A DNA stretch of 44,003 nt, taken from Bacteroidota bacterium. GTDB lineage: Bacteria; Bacteroidota; Bacteroidia; Chitinophagales; Chitinophagaceae. The DNA lies in the NCBI GenBank assembly GCA_025362055.1, contig JANYIM010000263.1, positions 1 to 44,003 on the forward strand. The letters run 5' to 3'. Both the position numbers and the translations under genes were made by a program. Positions 1-8,130 of the stretch are shown in pieces. Below the pieces are notes generated by a model that saw only the letters and a list, made by a program, of their open reading frames with translations, made no database searches and was not told the origin of the DNA. Position 1 is the first letter of the stretch, and the number at the start of each line of letters is the position of its first letter.

Positions 1-20
1 CCGCGGGCTTAAGCCCGCGG
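1..20. repeat. perfect 20-bp GC-rich palindrome
   Basis: The first 20 bases read CCGCGGGCTTAAGCCCGCGG, which is its own reverse complement. It lies 12 bp beyond the osmC stop codon, so the transcript could fold into a strong hairpin that ends or protects the osmC mRNA. The window edge hides what lies beyond it, so a T-tract cannot be checked. A dispersed REP-like intergenic repeat is equally possible. Confidence 0.6.
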
Positions 21-32
21 CTATTCATTCAT

Positions 33-443
33 TTAAACCAATACTGCTTCGTGCGTGATATTGGTGTTGAATAATTTTGAAATGGGGCAATTGGCTTTTG
101 CATCGGATACTGCTGCATCAAATTGCTCTTTATTGATCCCCGGTACTTTTGCGTTTACACTTAAGTGTGATTCTGTTATAGCACCATCCGCCAGGGTAAT
201 ATCACATTTTGTCTGGATCTCCTCTGCAATAAAACCTGCTGCGTTTAAAACAAAACTCAGTTTCATGGTAAAACATCCGGCGTGTGCGGCTGCTACCAAC
301 TCTTCGGGATTAGTACCTACTCCATCCGCAAAGCGGGAGTTGAAAGAGTATTGCGTTTTATTCAATGTAGTACTTTGGGTGGTGAGATGGCCTGTTCCTT
401 CTTTTCCTGTGCCATTCCAAACTGCTGTTGCGTTACGTTTCAT
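33..443 (-). CDS. OsmC family peroxiredoxin-like protein
   Basis: The 136-aa product has the usual length of OsmC proteins, small cytoplasmic thiol peroxidases that reduce organic hydroperoxides. Both family cysteines are visible: one in NPEELVAAAHAGCFTM (about residue 57) and the second in ANCPISK (about residue 118). The N-terminal part resembles the E. coli OsmC type, with KRNATAVWNG and a GVGTNPEEL segment. The start is ATG. It is the last gene of a minus-strand run after an aldo/keto reductase and an ArsC/Spx-like protein, which fits a redox or stress-linked set, though 74 bp separate it from the latter. The family call is firm; the physiological substrate is not shown by the sequence. 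Confidence 0.93.
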   Translation of the reverse strand: MKRNATAVWNGTGKEGTGHLTTQSTTLNKTQYSFNSRFADGVGTNPEELVAAAHAGCFTMKLSFVLNAAGFIAEEIQTKCDITLADGAITESHLSVNAKVPGINKEQFDAAVSDAKANCPISKLFNTNITHEAVLV

Positions 444-517
444 TTTTAATTGATTGTCCCAAACCCCTACAGGGGCTTCACACTCTAAAGGTCCGGGTTG
501 TTTTTAAAGTTGATACA

Positions 518-874
518 TTATTTATTCAAAGCCTTTTTATAAACTGTTTCATTAAACCCTACCAGCAATTTATCTTCATATTCAATCACGGGCCGCTTGA
601 TGATACTGGTGTTTTCCGTCATCAGCTGTATGGCTGCTGCCTGGTTGGTTATTTTTTCCTGTTCAGTAAGTGGCAATCCTCTCCAGGTAGTACTTTTTTT
701 ATTTAAAATAATTTCATACCCGGTTTTTTTACACCACCCGGCCAGCTTTATTTTGCTGATCCCCGATCTTTTATAATCATGAAACTCAAAGCTGATCTTG
801 TTTTTTCTTAACCAATCCAATGTTTTTTTGATAGTGTCACAATTGGGTATTCCGTAAACTGTTATTTTATTCAT
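518..874 (-). CDS. ArsC/Spx-like thioredoxin-fold protein (YffB-type)
   Basis: This 118-aa protein belongs to the arsenate reductase/Spx superfamily. It opens with ITVYGIPNCDTIKKTLDWL, a thioredoxin-like strand followed by a single N-terminal cysteine in NCDTIKK. It then carries the family's TTWRGLP and IKRPVIEYEDKLLVGFNE segments. The lone cysteine and CDT context resemble YffB-type proteins, thought to be glutathione-dependent thiol reductases, more than true ArsC, so arsenate reduction should not be assumed. The ATG start lies one base after the TAG stop of the upstream aldo/keto reductase (TAGTATG), so the two are probably co-transcribed and translationally coupled. Spx-like transcriptional regulation is a less likely alternative. 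Confidence 0.88.
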   Translation of the reverse strand: MNKITVYGIPNCDTIKKTLDWLRKNKISFEFHDYKRSGISKIKLAGWCKKTGYEIILNKKSTTWRGLPLTEQEKITNQAAAIQLMTENTSIIKRPVIEYEDKLLVGFNETVYKKALNK

Positions 875-875
875 A

Positions 876-1865
876 CTAAAATTCGGGCAATCTTGGTTTT
901 GATTTCACGATGGCTTCTATTTTCTCCATCACATCAGGTGTAAGTTTTGCAACCACTTCCAATGCTTTTAAATTATCCAGCAATTGTCTTTTTTTTGTAG
1001 CACCCATGATGGCGGTGCTTACATTTGGATTTTTTATGCACCAGGCAATACTTAATGCAGCGGTAGTAACATCCAGTTTAGCGGCCAGTTCGCTCAGCTT
1101 TTTTACCTGCTTCAGCTTATCCCCAACAACCCATCTTTCTTTCAACCAATCAAAACCGGTCAGTGCAAAACGGCTGTCCTTTGGTATGCCATCATTATAC
1201 TTGCCGCTTAAGAGTCCCGATGCCAGCGGGCTCCAGATGGTTGTTCCCATCCCCACCGTTTTGAACAATTGCAGGAATTCATTTTCCATTTTACTTCTTT
1301 CAAACAAATTGTATTGCGGTTGTTCCATCGTTGGGCCGATTAGGTGATATTGCTGCGCTACTTTATGCGCTTCCATTATTTCCACGCCACTCCATTCACT
1401 TGTTCCCCAATACAATACTTTTCCCTGCTGGATAAGGTGATTCATGGCCCATACCGTTTCTTCAACGGGTGTGTTCTTATCGGGCCGGTGACAAAAATAC
1501 ATATCCAGGTAATCTACCTGTAACCGTTGCAATGCTTCGTTGCAGGCTTCCATTAAATGTTTACGGTTACACCCCGTTTGATTGGGTTTATTTTCTTTTC
1601 CGCGCCAGCCCCAGAATGCCTTGGATGAAACGGTATACGAACTGCGGTCCCAGTTTTTCTTTTTCAGTACCCGGCCCATCATCTTTTCACTTTCACCTAG
1701 CGCATATACTTCAGCGTTATCAAAAAAATTAATGCCATTATCATAGGCAACGCCCATTAGTTCATCTGCAGCTTTATCATTGATCTGTTTACTGAAGCTA
1801 ACCCAACTGCCAAAGGAAAGTACACTTACTTGCAAACCAGACCTGCCAAGGCGACGATATTCCAT
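876..1865 (-). CDS. aldo/keto reductase (voltage-gated K+ channel beta-subunit-like)
   Basis: The 329-aa product is a full-length NADPH-dependent aldo/keto reductase of the Kv-beta-like group. It begins MEYRRLGRSGLQVSVLSFGSW. The catalytic tetrad can be placed: Asp and Tyr in NFFDNAEVYALGESE, Lys in VSSKAFWG and His in DMYFCHRPD. The C-terminal half has the cofactor-binding barrel end (WSPLASGLLSGKYN, then STAIMGATKKRQLLDNL). It probably reduces carbonyl compounds in the cytoplasm; the substrate cannot be told. The gene heads a three-gene minus-strand run with the Spx-like and OsmC proteins. Confidence 0.93.
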   Translation of the reverse strand: MEYRRLGRSGLQVSVLSFGSWVSFSKQINDKAADELMGVAYDNGINFFDNAEVYALGESEKMMGRVLKKKNWDRSSYTVSSKAFWGWRGKENKPNQTGCNRKHLMEACNEALQRLQVDYLDMYFCHRPDKNTPVEETVWAMNHLIQQGKVLYWGTSEWSGVEIMEAHKVAQQYHLIGPTMEQPQYNLFERSKMENEFLQLFKTVGMGTTIWSPLASGLLSGKYNDGIPKDSRFALTGFDWLKERWVVGDKLKQVKKLSELAAKLDVTTAALSIAWCIKNPNVSTAIMGATKKRQLLDNLKALEVVAKLTPDVMEKIEAIVKSKPRLPEF

Positions 1866-1933
1866 AAATATTTTTTTAGTTGAGTGTCCGAAGTTAAGAT
1901 AACAAAATGAAAGCCGGGTTGTTCAGTGTCTGC

Positions 1934-2509
1934 CTAATTAGCAGGAAATTGCGATGAAGGGACTTTTATGAATCCTTTGGGAATGATTATATGCCACTCC
2001 TTAAAATCCTGCCTGGCATCCATGCCTACTCCATCAATGATCTGCATTTTACGGCGGATACGCACCGGTTTATCTGTATAAAATTCATGGTCTTTTTTGC
2101 TACGGTCCCACCACAGTTCATCACAATATAAAGTGTCGCCCAACACATTAACCACTTTTACACTGTCTTTTAAAAACACTTTGCTTTGCGATTCATAATA
2201 TTTGCCATACAATGCATCCAGCCTGCTATCGACCCCTGCTGAATCATTATAAAAATCAACGTGTAGTTTTTTAGGAAATTCAACATATGGTATGGTATCC
2301 TGTACCCTGTACATCAGGGGTGATAGCAGTTTCGCTTTTGCCTTACCTCCCAATGTATAATTAATATCAACATTTTTTGCCTCTTCCACGCCAAGCCGTT
2401 TACTGTTGAGCTGGTCAACCACCGCAGTGTTATTTTCACAGGCAGACAAAAAAATGCAGCCCGAAATAAAGGCTGCAATACTTTTTTTATATCCTTTTAT
2501 TAACTGCAC
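1934..2509 (-). CDS. lptC: LptC-like LPS export periplasmic protein (lipoprotein)
   Basis: The 191-aa protein matches the Bacteroidota form of LptC, the periplasmic bitopic component that moves lipopolysaccharide from the inner-membrane LptBFG transporter towards LptA. It starts with a GTG codon and a lipoprotein signal ending in the lipobox LSAC (Cys about residue 24), so it may be lipid-anchored instead of held by an uncleaved helix. The rest is beta-strand rich, with segments such as YRVQDTIPYVEFPKKLHVDFYNDS and GDTLYCDELWWDRSKKDHEFYTDKPVRI typical of the LptC/OstA-like fold. It starts 9 bp after the outer-membrane protein gene in a coaX-omp-lptC unit. No in-frame ATG precedes the signal, so GTG is the likely start. 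Confidence 0.86.
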   Translation of the reverse strand: MQLIKGYKKSIAAFISGCIFLSACENNTAVVDQLNSKRLGVEEAKNVDINYTLGGKAKAKLLSPLMYRVQDTIPYVEFPKKLHVDFYNDSAGVDSRLDALYGKYYESQSKVFLKDSVKVVNVLGDTLYCDELWWDRSKKDHEFYTDKPVRIRRKMQIIDGVGMDARQDFKEWHIIIPKGFIKVPSSQFPAN

Positions 2510-2518
2510 GTTATTTTA

Positions 2519-3850
2519 TTAATCATATTTACGTTTCTGGAACCAATTGGCGTTCATAGATATTCCAACACTGAACCGCATGGTGGTTTCACGTAAGTTC
2601 GTGCTTTTATCTCCCCTGCCGCCTATTTCTACGGCTGTGTTCAGTACCACGTATTCACCGGTGTAACTTAACCTGCGCAAATTGGTCAATGGCATTCCGG
2701 TTCCCAGGGTAATTCCATAATTGGGACGACTGTTATTTATCTTAACATAATCGGGGCCATAAAAAGCACCCGCCCGGTATCTTACAAAACTGAAATATTT
2801 TTTTGCAGATGTGTTGAGTTTTGCAGGAAAATATTGTCCCCCCACTCTTACTACCCAACTATTTTGAACATCATCGGATTGGCGATAAAAAGAATAATTA
2901 CCCCAACTGGTAAATTCAAAATCGGCGCCGTAGAGCCAATGACTGTCCTGGTAAGTGAACCCTGTACCAACCGTAGAAGGGAGCACGATGGTTCCTTCAA
3001 CATTTTTTTGTTCATAGATGCTATCTACCCGATAGGGGTTGCCATTAGCATCATATGAAAATGTTTCCCTAACAATATCCTGCTTAGCATTGAGCCTTTG
3101 TTGCATGTTACCATAGATGCCAAGACGCAGTATCCCCGTTTTAACACTAACCTCATATTGAAAACCGGCGTTCAAAAATAATCCGCCAAAATGCGTGTTA
3201 TTAGCTGAGTTTGACCTGTAATAATCAACAGTATCATTAATAAAAGTAAGTTTTGTGCTGTAGTTCTTGGTGCCAAATACGTAACCAAAATTGAAGCCAA
3301 AATTAAAATTCCTGATCTTATTACCAATACCTTCTTTAAATTGGAATCCTGTGCCTAAAAACACCTGGTTTACTCCACCACTGCCCTGAAACAATGTTTG
3401 TAAACTATCGATGCCGGATAAACGCTCTCTTTTTTCAATATTATAATCTATCCTCGAAACAGGCCTTAGGCCAAAGGTCATTCCCCAGCTGACATCATTT
3501 TTCTTCATTTTTTTGGAAGTAAGCGGAAAGCCTAATTGCAGGTAAGAAAAAATTGCATTGGTTGATGTGAATTTTTTTGCGGGACTGGTACTTTTTAATG
3601 CCCTTGTATCTACTTCGGCACCTACATCAAAAACGGTATTGGAAATAGCTCCCAATGTTGCAGGGTTGGTGAAATTGATACTTTGATAATCTACCACCCC
3701 GGCGGCAATACCACCCATGCCTTTAGACAATACGTTACGATTAGGGGTAATGTCACCCAGGCCATAACGGGAATAAGGGGAATTTTCCTGGGCATTTGCC
3801 ACCAATTGCAAGCCACAAGCCACCAGAAGTACGGGTAAATATTTATTCAT
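2519..3850 (-). CDS. outer-membrane beta-barrel-like protein of unknown function
   Basis: The ORF track extends this to 3931, but the signal-peptide start MNKYLPVLLVACGLQLVANAQENSPYSRYG at 3850 is clearly better and gives 443 aa. After the signal the protein has SPYSRYGLGDITPN, many alternating aromatic/glycine strands (FGLRPVSRIDYN, GFNFGYVFGTKNY, YGADFEFTSWGNY) and a C-terminal MRFSVGISMNANWFQKRKYD. This looks like an outer-membrane barrel of the kind often annotated only as hypothetical in Bacteroidota. Its ATG overlaps the coaX stop (ATGAATAA), so translation is probably coupled. Position next to lptC suggests an envelope role, but I do not recognise a function. Confidence 0.8.
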   Translation of the reverse strand: MNKYLPVLLVACGLQLVANAQENSPYSRYGLGDITPNRNVLSKGMGGIAAGVVDYQSINFTNPATLGAISNTVFDVGAEVDTRALKSTSPAKKFTSTNAIFSYLQLGFPLTSKKMKKNDVSWGMTFGLRPVSRIDYNIEKRERLSGIDSLQTLFQGSGGVNQVFLGTGFQFKEGIGNKIRNFNFGFNFGYVFGTKNYSTKLTFINDTVDYYRSNSANNTHFGGLFLNAGFQYEVSVKTGILRLGIYGNMQQRLNAKQDIVRETFSYDANGNPYRVDSIYEQKNVEGTIVLPSTVGTGFTYQDSHWLYGADFEFTSWGNYSFYRQSDDVQNSWVVRVGGQYFPAKLNTSAKKYFSFVRYRAGAFYGPDYVKINNSRPNYGITLGTGMPLTNLRRLSYTGEYVVLNTAVEIGGRGDKSTNLRETTMRFSVGISMNANWFQKRKYD

Positions 3851-4568
3851 TGTTAGTTTCGCTAAGTGCATATAAGCCTTTAAATAAAAAATTAGAGTCG
3901 GCAAATATCTTCTTTTTAAGTTGACCGGCAAAATAGGCGGTATCCCCCCCGGTTAAAACCACGTTAAAGTTATCATACTTAGCGGCGTAAGAATCAATGA
4001 AACCGGCCATTTCATAGGTAATTCCGGCGATCACACCACTCTGCAAATTTGTTTTAGTATCATACCCGATCAGGGGAAAATTCCATTCTGGTTGTACCAA
4101 TGGCAATTTTGCTGTAAAAACCTGCATGGCCTTAAAACGCATTTCCATACCCGGAGATATGCTGCCCCCTATAAATTGATCATATTGATTAATTAAATTA
4201 TATGTAATGCAGGTCCCCATCCCTATGACCAGGTTATTTTTTCCGGGGTAAAAATGTACCGCAGCTGCGCAAAGGGCAAGCCGGTCGGCTCCAACCGTTT
4301 CTGGTTTACCAACCGGGATGGTAAAATTGGCCCGGGTAAGATGAGAAAGCTTGTGAAATTTTGTTTGGGCTGACAACAGGTTCTCAATAGCCGGGTTATG
4401 ATTGATGACAGAAGACAGGATCGTTTTTTGGGGCTGGTGAATAGCCAGTAATTTTTCAATGGTGAATATTTCATCATTGGGCAAAATGACCTCTTCGCTG
4501 AAAACATCGTTTTCAAATATTGCGGCTTTTAACCGTGTATTGCCAAAATCGAAGCAGATCGTTTTCAT
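3843..4568 (-). CDS. coaX: type III pantothenate kinase
   Basis: The 241-aa product carries out the first step of coenzyme A synthesis, phosphorylating pantothenate with ATP. It shows the type III (ASKHA-fold) marks: phosphate-1 motif CFDFGNTRLKAAIFEN at the N-terminus, the substrate/dimer motif VGADRLALCAA near residue 97, the phosphate-2 motif VIGMGTCITYNLI, and GGSISPGMEMRFKAM, which matches the family GGxIxPG segment. The length is slightly short for the family but every block is present. The gene heads a minus-strand unit with an outer-membrane protein and lptC, and its stop overlaps the next start by 8 bp. No clear promoter was seen in the 60 bp before it. Confidence 0.95.
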   Translation of the reverse strand: MKTICFDFGNTRLKAAIFENDVFSEEVILPNDEIFTIEKLLAIHQPQKTILSSVINHNPAIENLLSAQTKFHKLSHLTRANFTIPVGKPETVGADRLALCAAAVHFYPGKNNLVIGMGTCITYNLINQYDQFIGGSISPGMEMRFKAMQVFTAKLPLVQPEWNFPLIGYDTKTNLQSGVIAGITYEMAGFIDSYAAKYDNFNVVLTGGDTAYFAGQLKKKIFADSNFLFKGLYALSETNNE

Positions 4569-4628
4569 TTTGTTGACTGTTAATTTGTTTGGATGCCCGT
4601 TGCTTAATTTATTGACAATAAATTTTAA

Positions 4629-5261
4629 TTACTTTAACCCGCTCAAATTTTTAAAGTGCCCGTTCAAATTTACTTTTTCCTTCAGTGTTTCCATTTCTGC
4701 CATCACCGGCAATACTTTTGCAAGATGGCGTTTTAAATATTCCTGCCGTTGTAATTCATGCATCAGCTCCAGCAATTCATATTCTTCCGATAAAGAAAGT
4801 CCGGCATGATGTGCTACGTCATAGCTCCATAATTCTTCTTCCGGTTTTTTAAATTCCTTGTTGACCTTTAAAAGATCATGCAATCCCCGGATGGCTTTAA
4901 TGATCGCCGGCATCAATAACCGCTTTCCTTTTTCCTGGTTCTCGGGGTAATTTACGATTGCTCCGCTGTATAATTTTTCGGGGAGGTCTTTGATCATTTC
5001 AAGGATACGAAACACTTTCAGTCCCTCGGTCTTTATATCCATTTGGCCATCTTCGTATACTTTACTTATTTCCACCACTTGCACCAGTGTTCCCATTTCA
5101 AAGAGTTTATCATTGATGACAGTAGGTATGCCAAAAGGCTTTTTAGCTTCAAAACATTCATTGATGAGTTGCTTATACCTTGGCTCAAAGATATGCAGGT
5201 TAAGCGCTTCGCCGGGATATACCACGATACCTAGCGGGAATATGGGAATGAAGTTGGTCAA
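4629..5261 (-). CDS. Lon-substrate-binding (LON N-terminal) domain protein
   Basis: The 210-aa protein is a stand-alone LON substrate-binding domain without the AAA+ and protease parts. The opening TNFIPIFPLGIVVYPGEALNLHIFEPRYKQLINEC is the classic start of this domain and is followed by GIPTVINDKLFEMGTLVQVVEI and IKTEGLKVFRI. The C-terminal 90 residues are helical. The only plausible start is TTG at 5261, 5 bp after the stop of the upstream glycosyltransferase gene, which argues for co-transcription. Stand-alone LON domains are widespread; their role is poorly defined and cannot be read from the sequence. Confidence 0.9.
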   Translation of the reverse strand: MTNFIPIFPLGIVVYPGEALNLHIFEPRYKQLINECFEAKKPFGIPTVINDKLFEMGTLVQVVEISKVYEDGQMDIKTEGLKVFRILEMIKDLPEKLYSGAIVNYPENQEKGKRLLMPAIIKAIRGLHDLLKVNKEFKKPEEELWSYDVAHHAGLSLSEEYELLELMHELQRQEYLKRHLAKVLPVMAEMETLKEKVNLNGHFKNLSGLK

Positions 5262-5266
5262 TTGAT

Positions 5267-6028
5267 CTATTGCGGTTTTGTGACAGCATTCAATTCTTTA
5301 AGATAAGCATATTTTAAAAAAGTATACCTGGCAGTGGTCCGGGCTATCAGCAAACCTTCTTTGCCATCTAAAAAACCAAGGCGAAAAAAATAATTTTGTA
5401 TAAAAGAAAATACGGGTGATGCATATTGCCGGAAAAGGTTCTGCCGCTTTCCCTGTTCAAAATATTTTTGCGCATTCAGTTTTGCATATGCAATGGTTTT
5501 TTGTTCATACTCGGCCAATGAATGAACGGTGTGATGCAGGATATAACCCTTAAGTTCTGTAATAATGGTTGATGATACTATGGTCAAATTCTCATGTACT
5601 GCCGCTTCATTCCATTTTACAGCCGTACGGTTAAAAAGTCTTATATGTTTATCCGAACCCCATTCGCCATACCTTATCCGCTTATTGATAAAAAAATTCC
5701 TGAACTGCATTTCAAATACTTCATTTTTATTTTGAAGTTGCAGTTGTTCGATCGATCGCTTTAATTCAGGGTCAATCGCTTCATCGGCATCTAAATTTAA
5801 TATCCAGTCGTACTTTGCCGCATCAATGCCTTTATTTTTATTGGGGCCGTAGCCATTCCAGCCCGGTTCAAGAATAGTAGCATTAAATTTCCTGCATATG
5901 GCGATCGTATCATCGGTGCTGCCACTATCAACAATTATGATATCATCCGTAAGCCCTTGCAGGCTTTTTAAAGTTGTACCAATGATGTGCGCTTCATTCC
6001 TGGTTATGATAACAACAGAGATATCCAT
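5267..6028 (-). CDS. family 2 glycosyltransferase (WaaE/KdtX-like)
   Basis: The gene encodes about 253 aa from the ATG at 6028; the track start at 6043 adds five doubtful residues. It is a GT-A fold inverting glycosyltransferase: DISVVIITRNEAHIIGTTLKSL, then DDIIIVDSGSTDDT, then a DxD-type metal/nucleotide-sugar site in WILNLDADEAIDPEL. The GYGPNKNKGIDAAKYDW stretch and the tail FIQNYFFRLGFLDGKEGLLIA resemble the WaaE/LgtF group that decorates lipooligosaccharide core. It is divergent from meaB and followed by the LON-domain gene after 5 bp. Donor and acceptor are unknown. Confidence 0.9.
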   Translation of the reverse strand: MDISVVIITRNEAHIIGTTLKSLQGLTDDIIIVDSGSTDDTIAICRKFNATILEPGWNGYGPNKNKGIDAAKYDWILNLDADEAIDPELKRSIEQLQLQNKNEVFEMQFRNFFINKRIRYGEWGSDKHIRLFNRTAVKWNEAAVHENLTIVSSTIITELKGYILHHTVHSLAEYEQKTIAYAKLNAQKYFEQGKRQNLFRQYASPVFSFIQNYFFRLGFLDGKEGLLIARTTARYTFLKYAYLKELNAVTKPQ

Positions 6029-6082
6029 CCTGCAAAGAAACAATTTTTTGGAAGATCATTTTTTTCAGGGCAACTTTGTTTT

Positions 6083-6976
6083 ATGTGGCAGCAACAATTA
6101 AATGAGATCAGGCAGGGTAATAGTAAAACACTGGCACGCTGTATTTCATTGGTAGAAAATGAAGTGCCGGGTTATGAAGAGTTGTTGCAGCAATTACCCT
6201 CCTCAACTACACCCGTTATTGGGATCACCGGCCCGCCCGGAGCCGGCAAAAGTACACTGGTGGACGCTTTGATCGCTTTATTGGTCTCGGCGGGAAAAAC
6301 AGTAGCGGTACTATGTGTTGACCCTTCTTCCCCATTTAACCTTGGTGCATTGCTTGGCGACCGTATACGCATGAGCGAATGGTACAACAATCCCAATGTA
6401 TTTATCCGCTCCCTGGCAACCAGGGGTTCATTGGGCGGATTACATCCAAAGATCATCGAGATCAGTGACCTGGTAAGATCAGCGCCTTTTGATCATGTTA
6501 TCATTGAAACCGTTGGTGTAGGGCAAAGCGAAGTTGAGATCGCCGGGCTTGCCGATACTACCGTGGTGGTAGTGGTGCCCGAAGCGGGAGATGAGGTACA
6601 GACCATGAAAGCGGGATTAATGGAAATTGCAGATGTATTTGTAGTAAATAAAGCCGACCGGCCCGATGCCGACCTTTTTGTAAATAATTTACGTTTGATG
6701 CTGGCGCCCGCCTTTCACAATCATACCCTACCCGTTCCCGTTATAAAAACCATTGCATCACAAAAAACAGGTATCGATGAATTATTGCAAGCCATCATTA
6801 CCAACTTAAAAATGGAAAAGAATTCGGAAAAACGTTCCTGGTTACTGGCAGAGAAGGCTTTTTATCTTATCCAGCAAAAGAGAATGAATACAATAGATAA
6901 AAGCGAGTTGAAACAAAAGATAGCAGCGGCAGGAAATGACTTTAACCTATACCGGTTCATAAAAAATTATTCTTAA
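6083..6976 (+). CDS. meaB: MeaB/ArgK-type G-protein chaperone of methylmalonyl-CoA mutase
   Basis: The true start is most likely the ATG at 6083 (MWQQQLNEIRQGNSKTLARCISLVE), not the track start at 5987, which runs through the divergent glycosyltransferase gene. The 297-aa product is a G3E-family GTPase with Walker A GITGPPGAGKSTLVDAL, the family block VDPSSPFNLGALLGDRIRM, FIRSLATRGSLGG, the switch-region FDHVIIETVGVGQSEVEIA and the guanine-specificity motif VNKADRPDAD. MeaB guards and reloads adenosylcobalamin-dependent methylmalonyl-CoA mutase. No mutase gene lies in the window, so the partner must be elsewhere. Confidence 0.94.
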   Translation: MWQQQLNEIRQGNSKTLARCISLVENEVPGYEELLQQLPSSTTPVIGITGPPGAGKSTLVDALIALLVSAGKTVAVLCVDPSSPFNLGALLGDRIRMSEWYNNPNVFIRSLATRGSLGGLHPKIIEISDLVRSAPFDHVIIETVGVGQSEVEIAGLADTTVVVVVPEAGDEVQTMKAGLMEIADVFVVNKADRPDADLFVNNLRLMLAPAFHNHTLPVPVIKTIASQKTGIDELLQAIITNLKMEKNSEKRSWLLAEKAFYLIQQKRMNTIDKSELKQKIAAAGNDFNLYRFIKNYS

Positions 6977-6995
6977 TGGAAAGAAAGGGAACCTG

Positions 6996-7241
6996 TTAAC
7001 TGTTACCTGTTTGTTGCCCTTCTTCAAATCTCTTATTGCTTCTCCACCAACGATACCCGATAAAACCAACAATGAGAAAGGGGGTGAACATGAGGTAAAG
7101 AATGCCCTGGTTTAACCCCTGTGCAGGTTTTTCGCCCAATTGCAATGCGGTTTTAGAACATACGGAACATTGTGCAACTACAGTAGAACAGTAAAGACAG
7201 GTAAAAAAAACAAGGAGTGCTATTGACAGGAATTTTTTCAT
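6996..7241 (-). CDS. small exported/membrane protein with CSVC motif
   Basis: The 81-aa product has an N-terminal signal (KKFLSIALLVFFTCLYCSTVVAQ), then CSVCSKTALQLGEKPAQGLNQGILYLM, and a second hydrophobic segment LMFTPFLIVGFIGYRWWRSNK that should cross the inner membrane. The paired cysteines in CSVC would face the periplasm. I do not recognise a named family. The gene is convergent with meaB (19 bp between stops) and divergent from the TPR gene. A TAACTTTG box (7250-7257) lies only 8 bp before the ATG, so its transcript probably has a very short leader. Real coding is likely given the coherent topology. Confidence 0.75.
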   Translation of the reverse strand: MKKFLSIALLVFFTCLYCSTVVAQCSVCSKTALQLGEKPAQGLNQGILYLMFTPFLIVGFIGYRWWRSNKRFEEGQQTGNS

Positions 7242-7249
7242 TTACACTG

Positions 7250-7257
7250 CAAAGTTA
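7250..7257 (-). promoter_or_regulatory. Bacteroidota -7 box before the CSVC small protein
   Basis: On the minus strand the sequence reads TAACTTTG, a full match to TAnnTTTG, 8 bp from the start codon. No good TTG -33 element was found at 19-21 bp upstream, so this is a partial promoter call. Confidence 0.45.
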
Positions 7258-7358
7258 AGGCAGAAAAGATCAGTGATGCGGTTTGTTTAACAGATTTTAC
7301 CGAATCAATTTGCTGAAAAACCCAGGATATTTTTACTTTACATAAAATTTATTCAACA

Positions 7359-8087
7359 ATGCTTAGACTGGTTTTGATAATTATAACGGGTTTTTTGATG
7401 ATGTTGCCGGCAAATGCCCAGCCACCAAAAAATGCGCTTATTGCTTACAGGGAAGGGGTTACATTCAGGGAAAAGGCAATGTATCCCGAAGCGATCCGGT
7501 CCTTTAAGAAAGCAGCTGAATTGTATAAAAGATATGATTCCGCCTATCTTCAAATGGGCGAGATCTGTTTAAAGCAAAGCATGGCCGATACCGCTGTACT
7601 ATATTATAACAAGGCTTTAGCAATAAACCCGCAACAGGTATTCGCCTATATTGCCCTTGGAGACATTTACCGGAATATAAAAGCCGAGTTTGATAAGGCC
7701 ATCAGTTATTATTCCACCGCTCTCAGAATTGACAGTACAAAAAAGGAAACATGGTGTAATATCGCCTGGTGCTATAATACAGAAAAACAATATGATAGTG
7801 CGATATTGTATGCTGCAAAAGCGCTTGACCTGGATAATGATTATAAGTCGGGGTATGGCGAACTGGGCCATGCTATTCGCGCTTCAAAAAAATTTGCAGA
7901 AGGCCTGGAGCAATTCAGGAAAAATATGTCGCGATCGGCAAACCCCCTGCCGGTGTTGTATAGTGGGCTGATCTACATTGAACTGAAGGACAAAGAGAAT
8001 GCGCTTAAGATGTATGAGCGATTGGAGAAAACAGATTCCACAATAGCAGGAAGATTGAAGAGGCAGATCGAGAATGCTAAATTCTAA
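7359..8087 (+). CDS. exported tetratricopeptide repeat protein
   Basis: The 242-aa product has a signal peptide (LRLVLIIITGFLMMLPANAQ) and then consecutive 34-residue TPR units. Recognisable ones include MYPEAIRSFKKAAELYKRYDSAYLQMGEICLKQ, ADTAVLYYNKALAINPQQVFAYIALGDIYRN, FDKAISYYSTALRIDSTKKETWCNIAWCYNTEKQ and YDSAILYAAKALDLDNDYKSGYGELGHA. TPRs are protein-protein scaffolds; with the signal it should act in the periplasm or on the outer membrane. The gene stands alone between divergent and convergent neighbours, so context gives no partner. Confidence 0.88.
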   Translation: MLRLVLIIITGFLMMLPANAQPPKNALIAYREGVTFREKAMYPEAIRSFKKAAELYKRYDSAYLQMGEICLKQSMADTAVLYYNKALAINPQQVFAYIALGDIYRNIKAEFDKAISYYSTALRIDSTKKETWCNIAWCYNTEKQYDSAILYAAKALDLDNDYKSGYGELGHAIRASKKFAEGLEQFRKNMSRSANPLPVLYSGLIYIELKDKENALKMYERLEKTDSTIAGRLKRQIENAKF

Positions 8088-8130
8088 GCGTTTCCCACCC
8101 CCTTGTTCTATTCTGCGTTTACCCGTTACA

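Noticed and set aside
55-453. 132-aa plus-strand ORF
   Set aside because: Antisense to osmC, which carries both family cysteines; no motif in the plus reading.
464-475. CCCCTACAGGGG small inverted repeat between the Spx-like and osmC genes
   Set aside because: The arms are short, no T-tract follows on the minus strand, and one copy in the window gives no ground to call a repeat family or terminator.
518-874. Arsenic resistance from the ArsC-like gene
   Set aside because: The Cys context is YffB-like, and no arsenite pump or ArsR gene is nearby.
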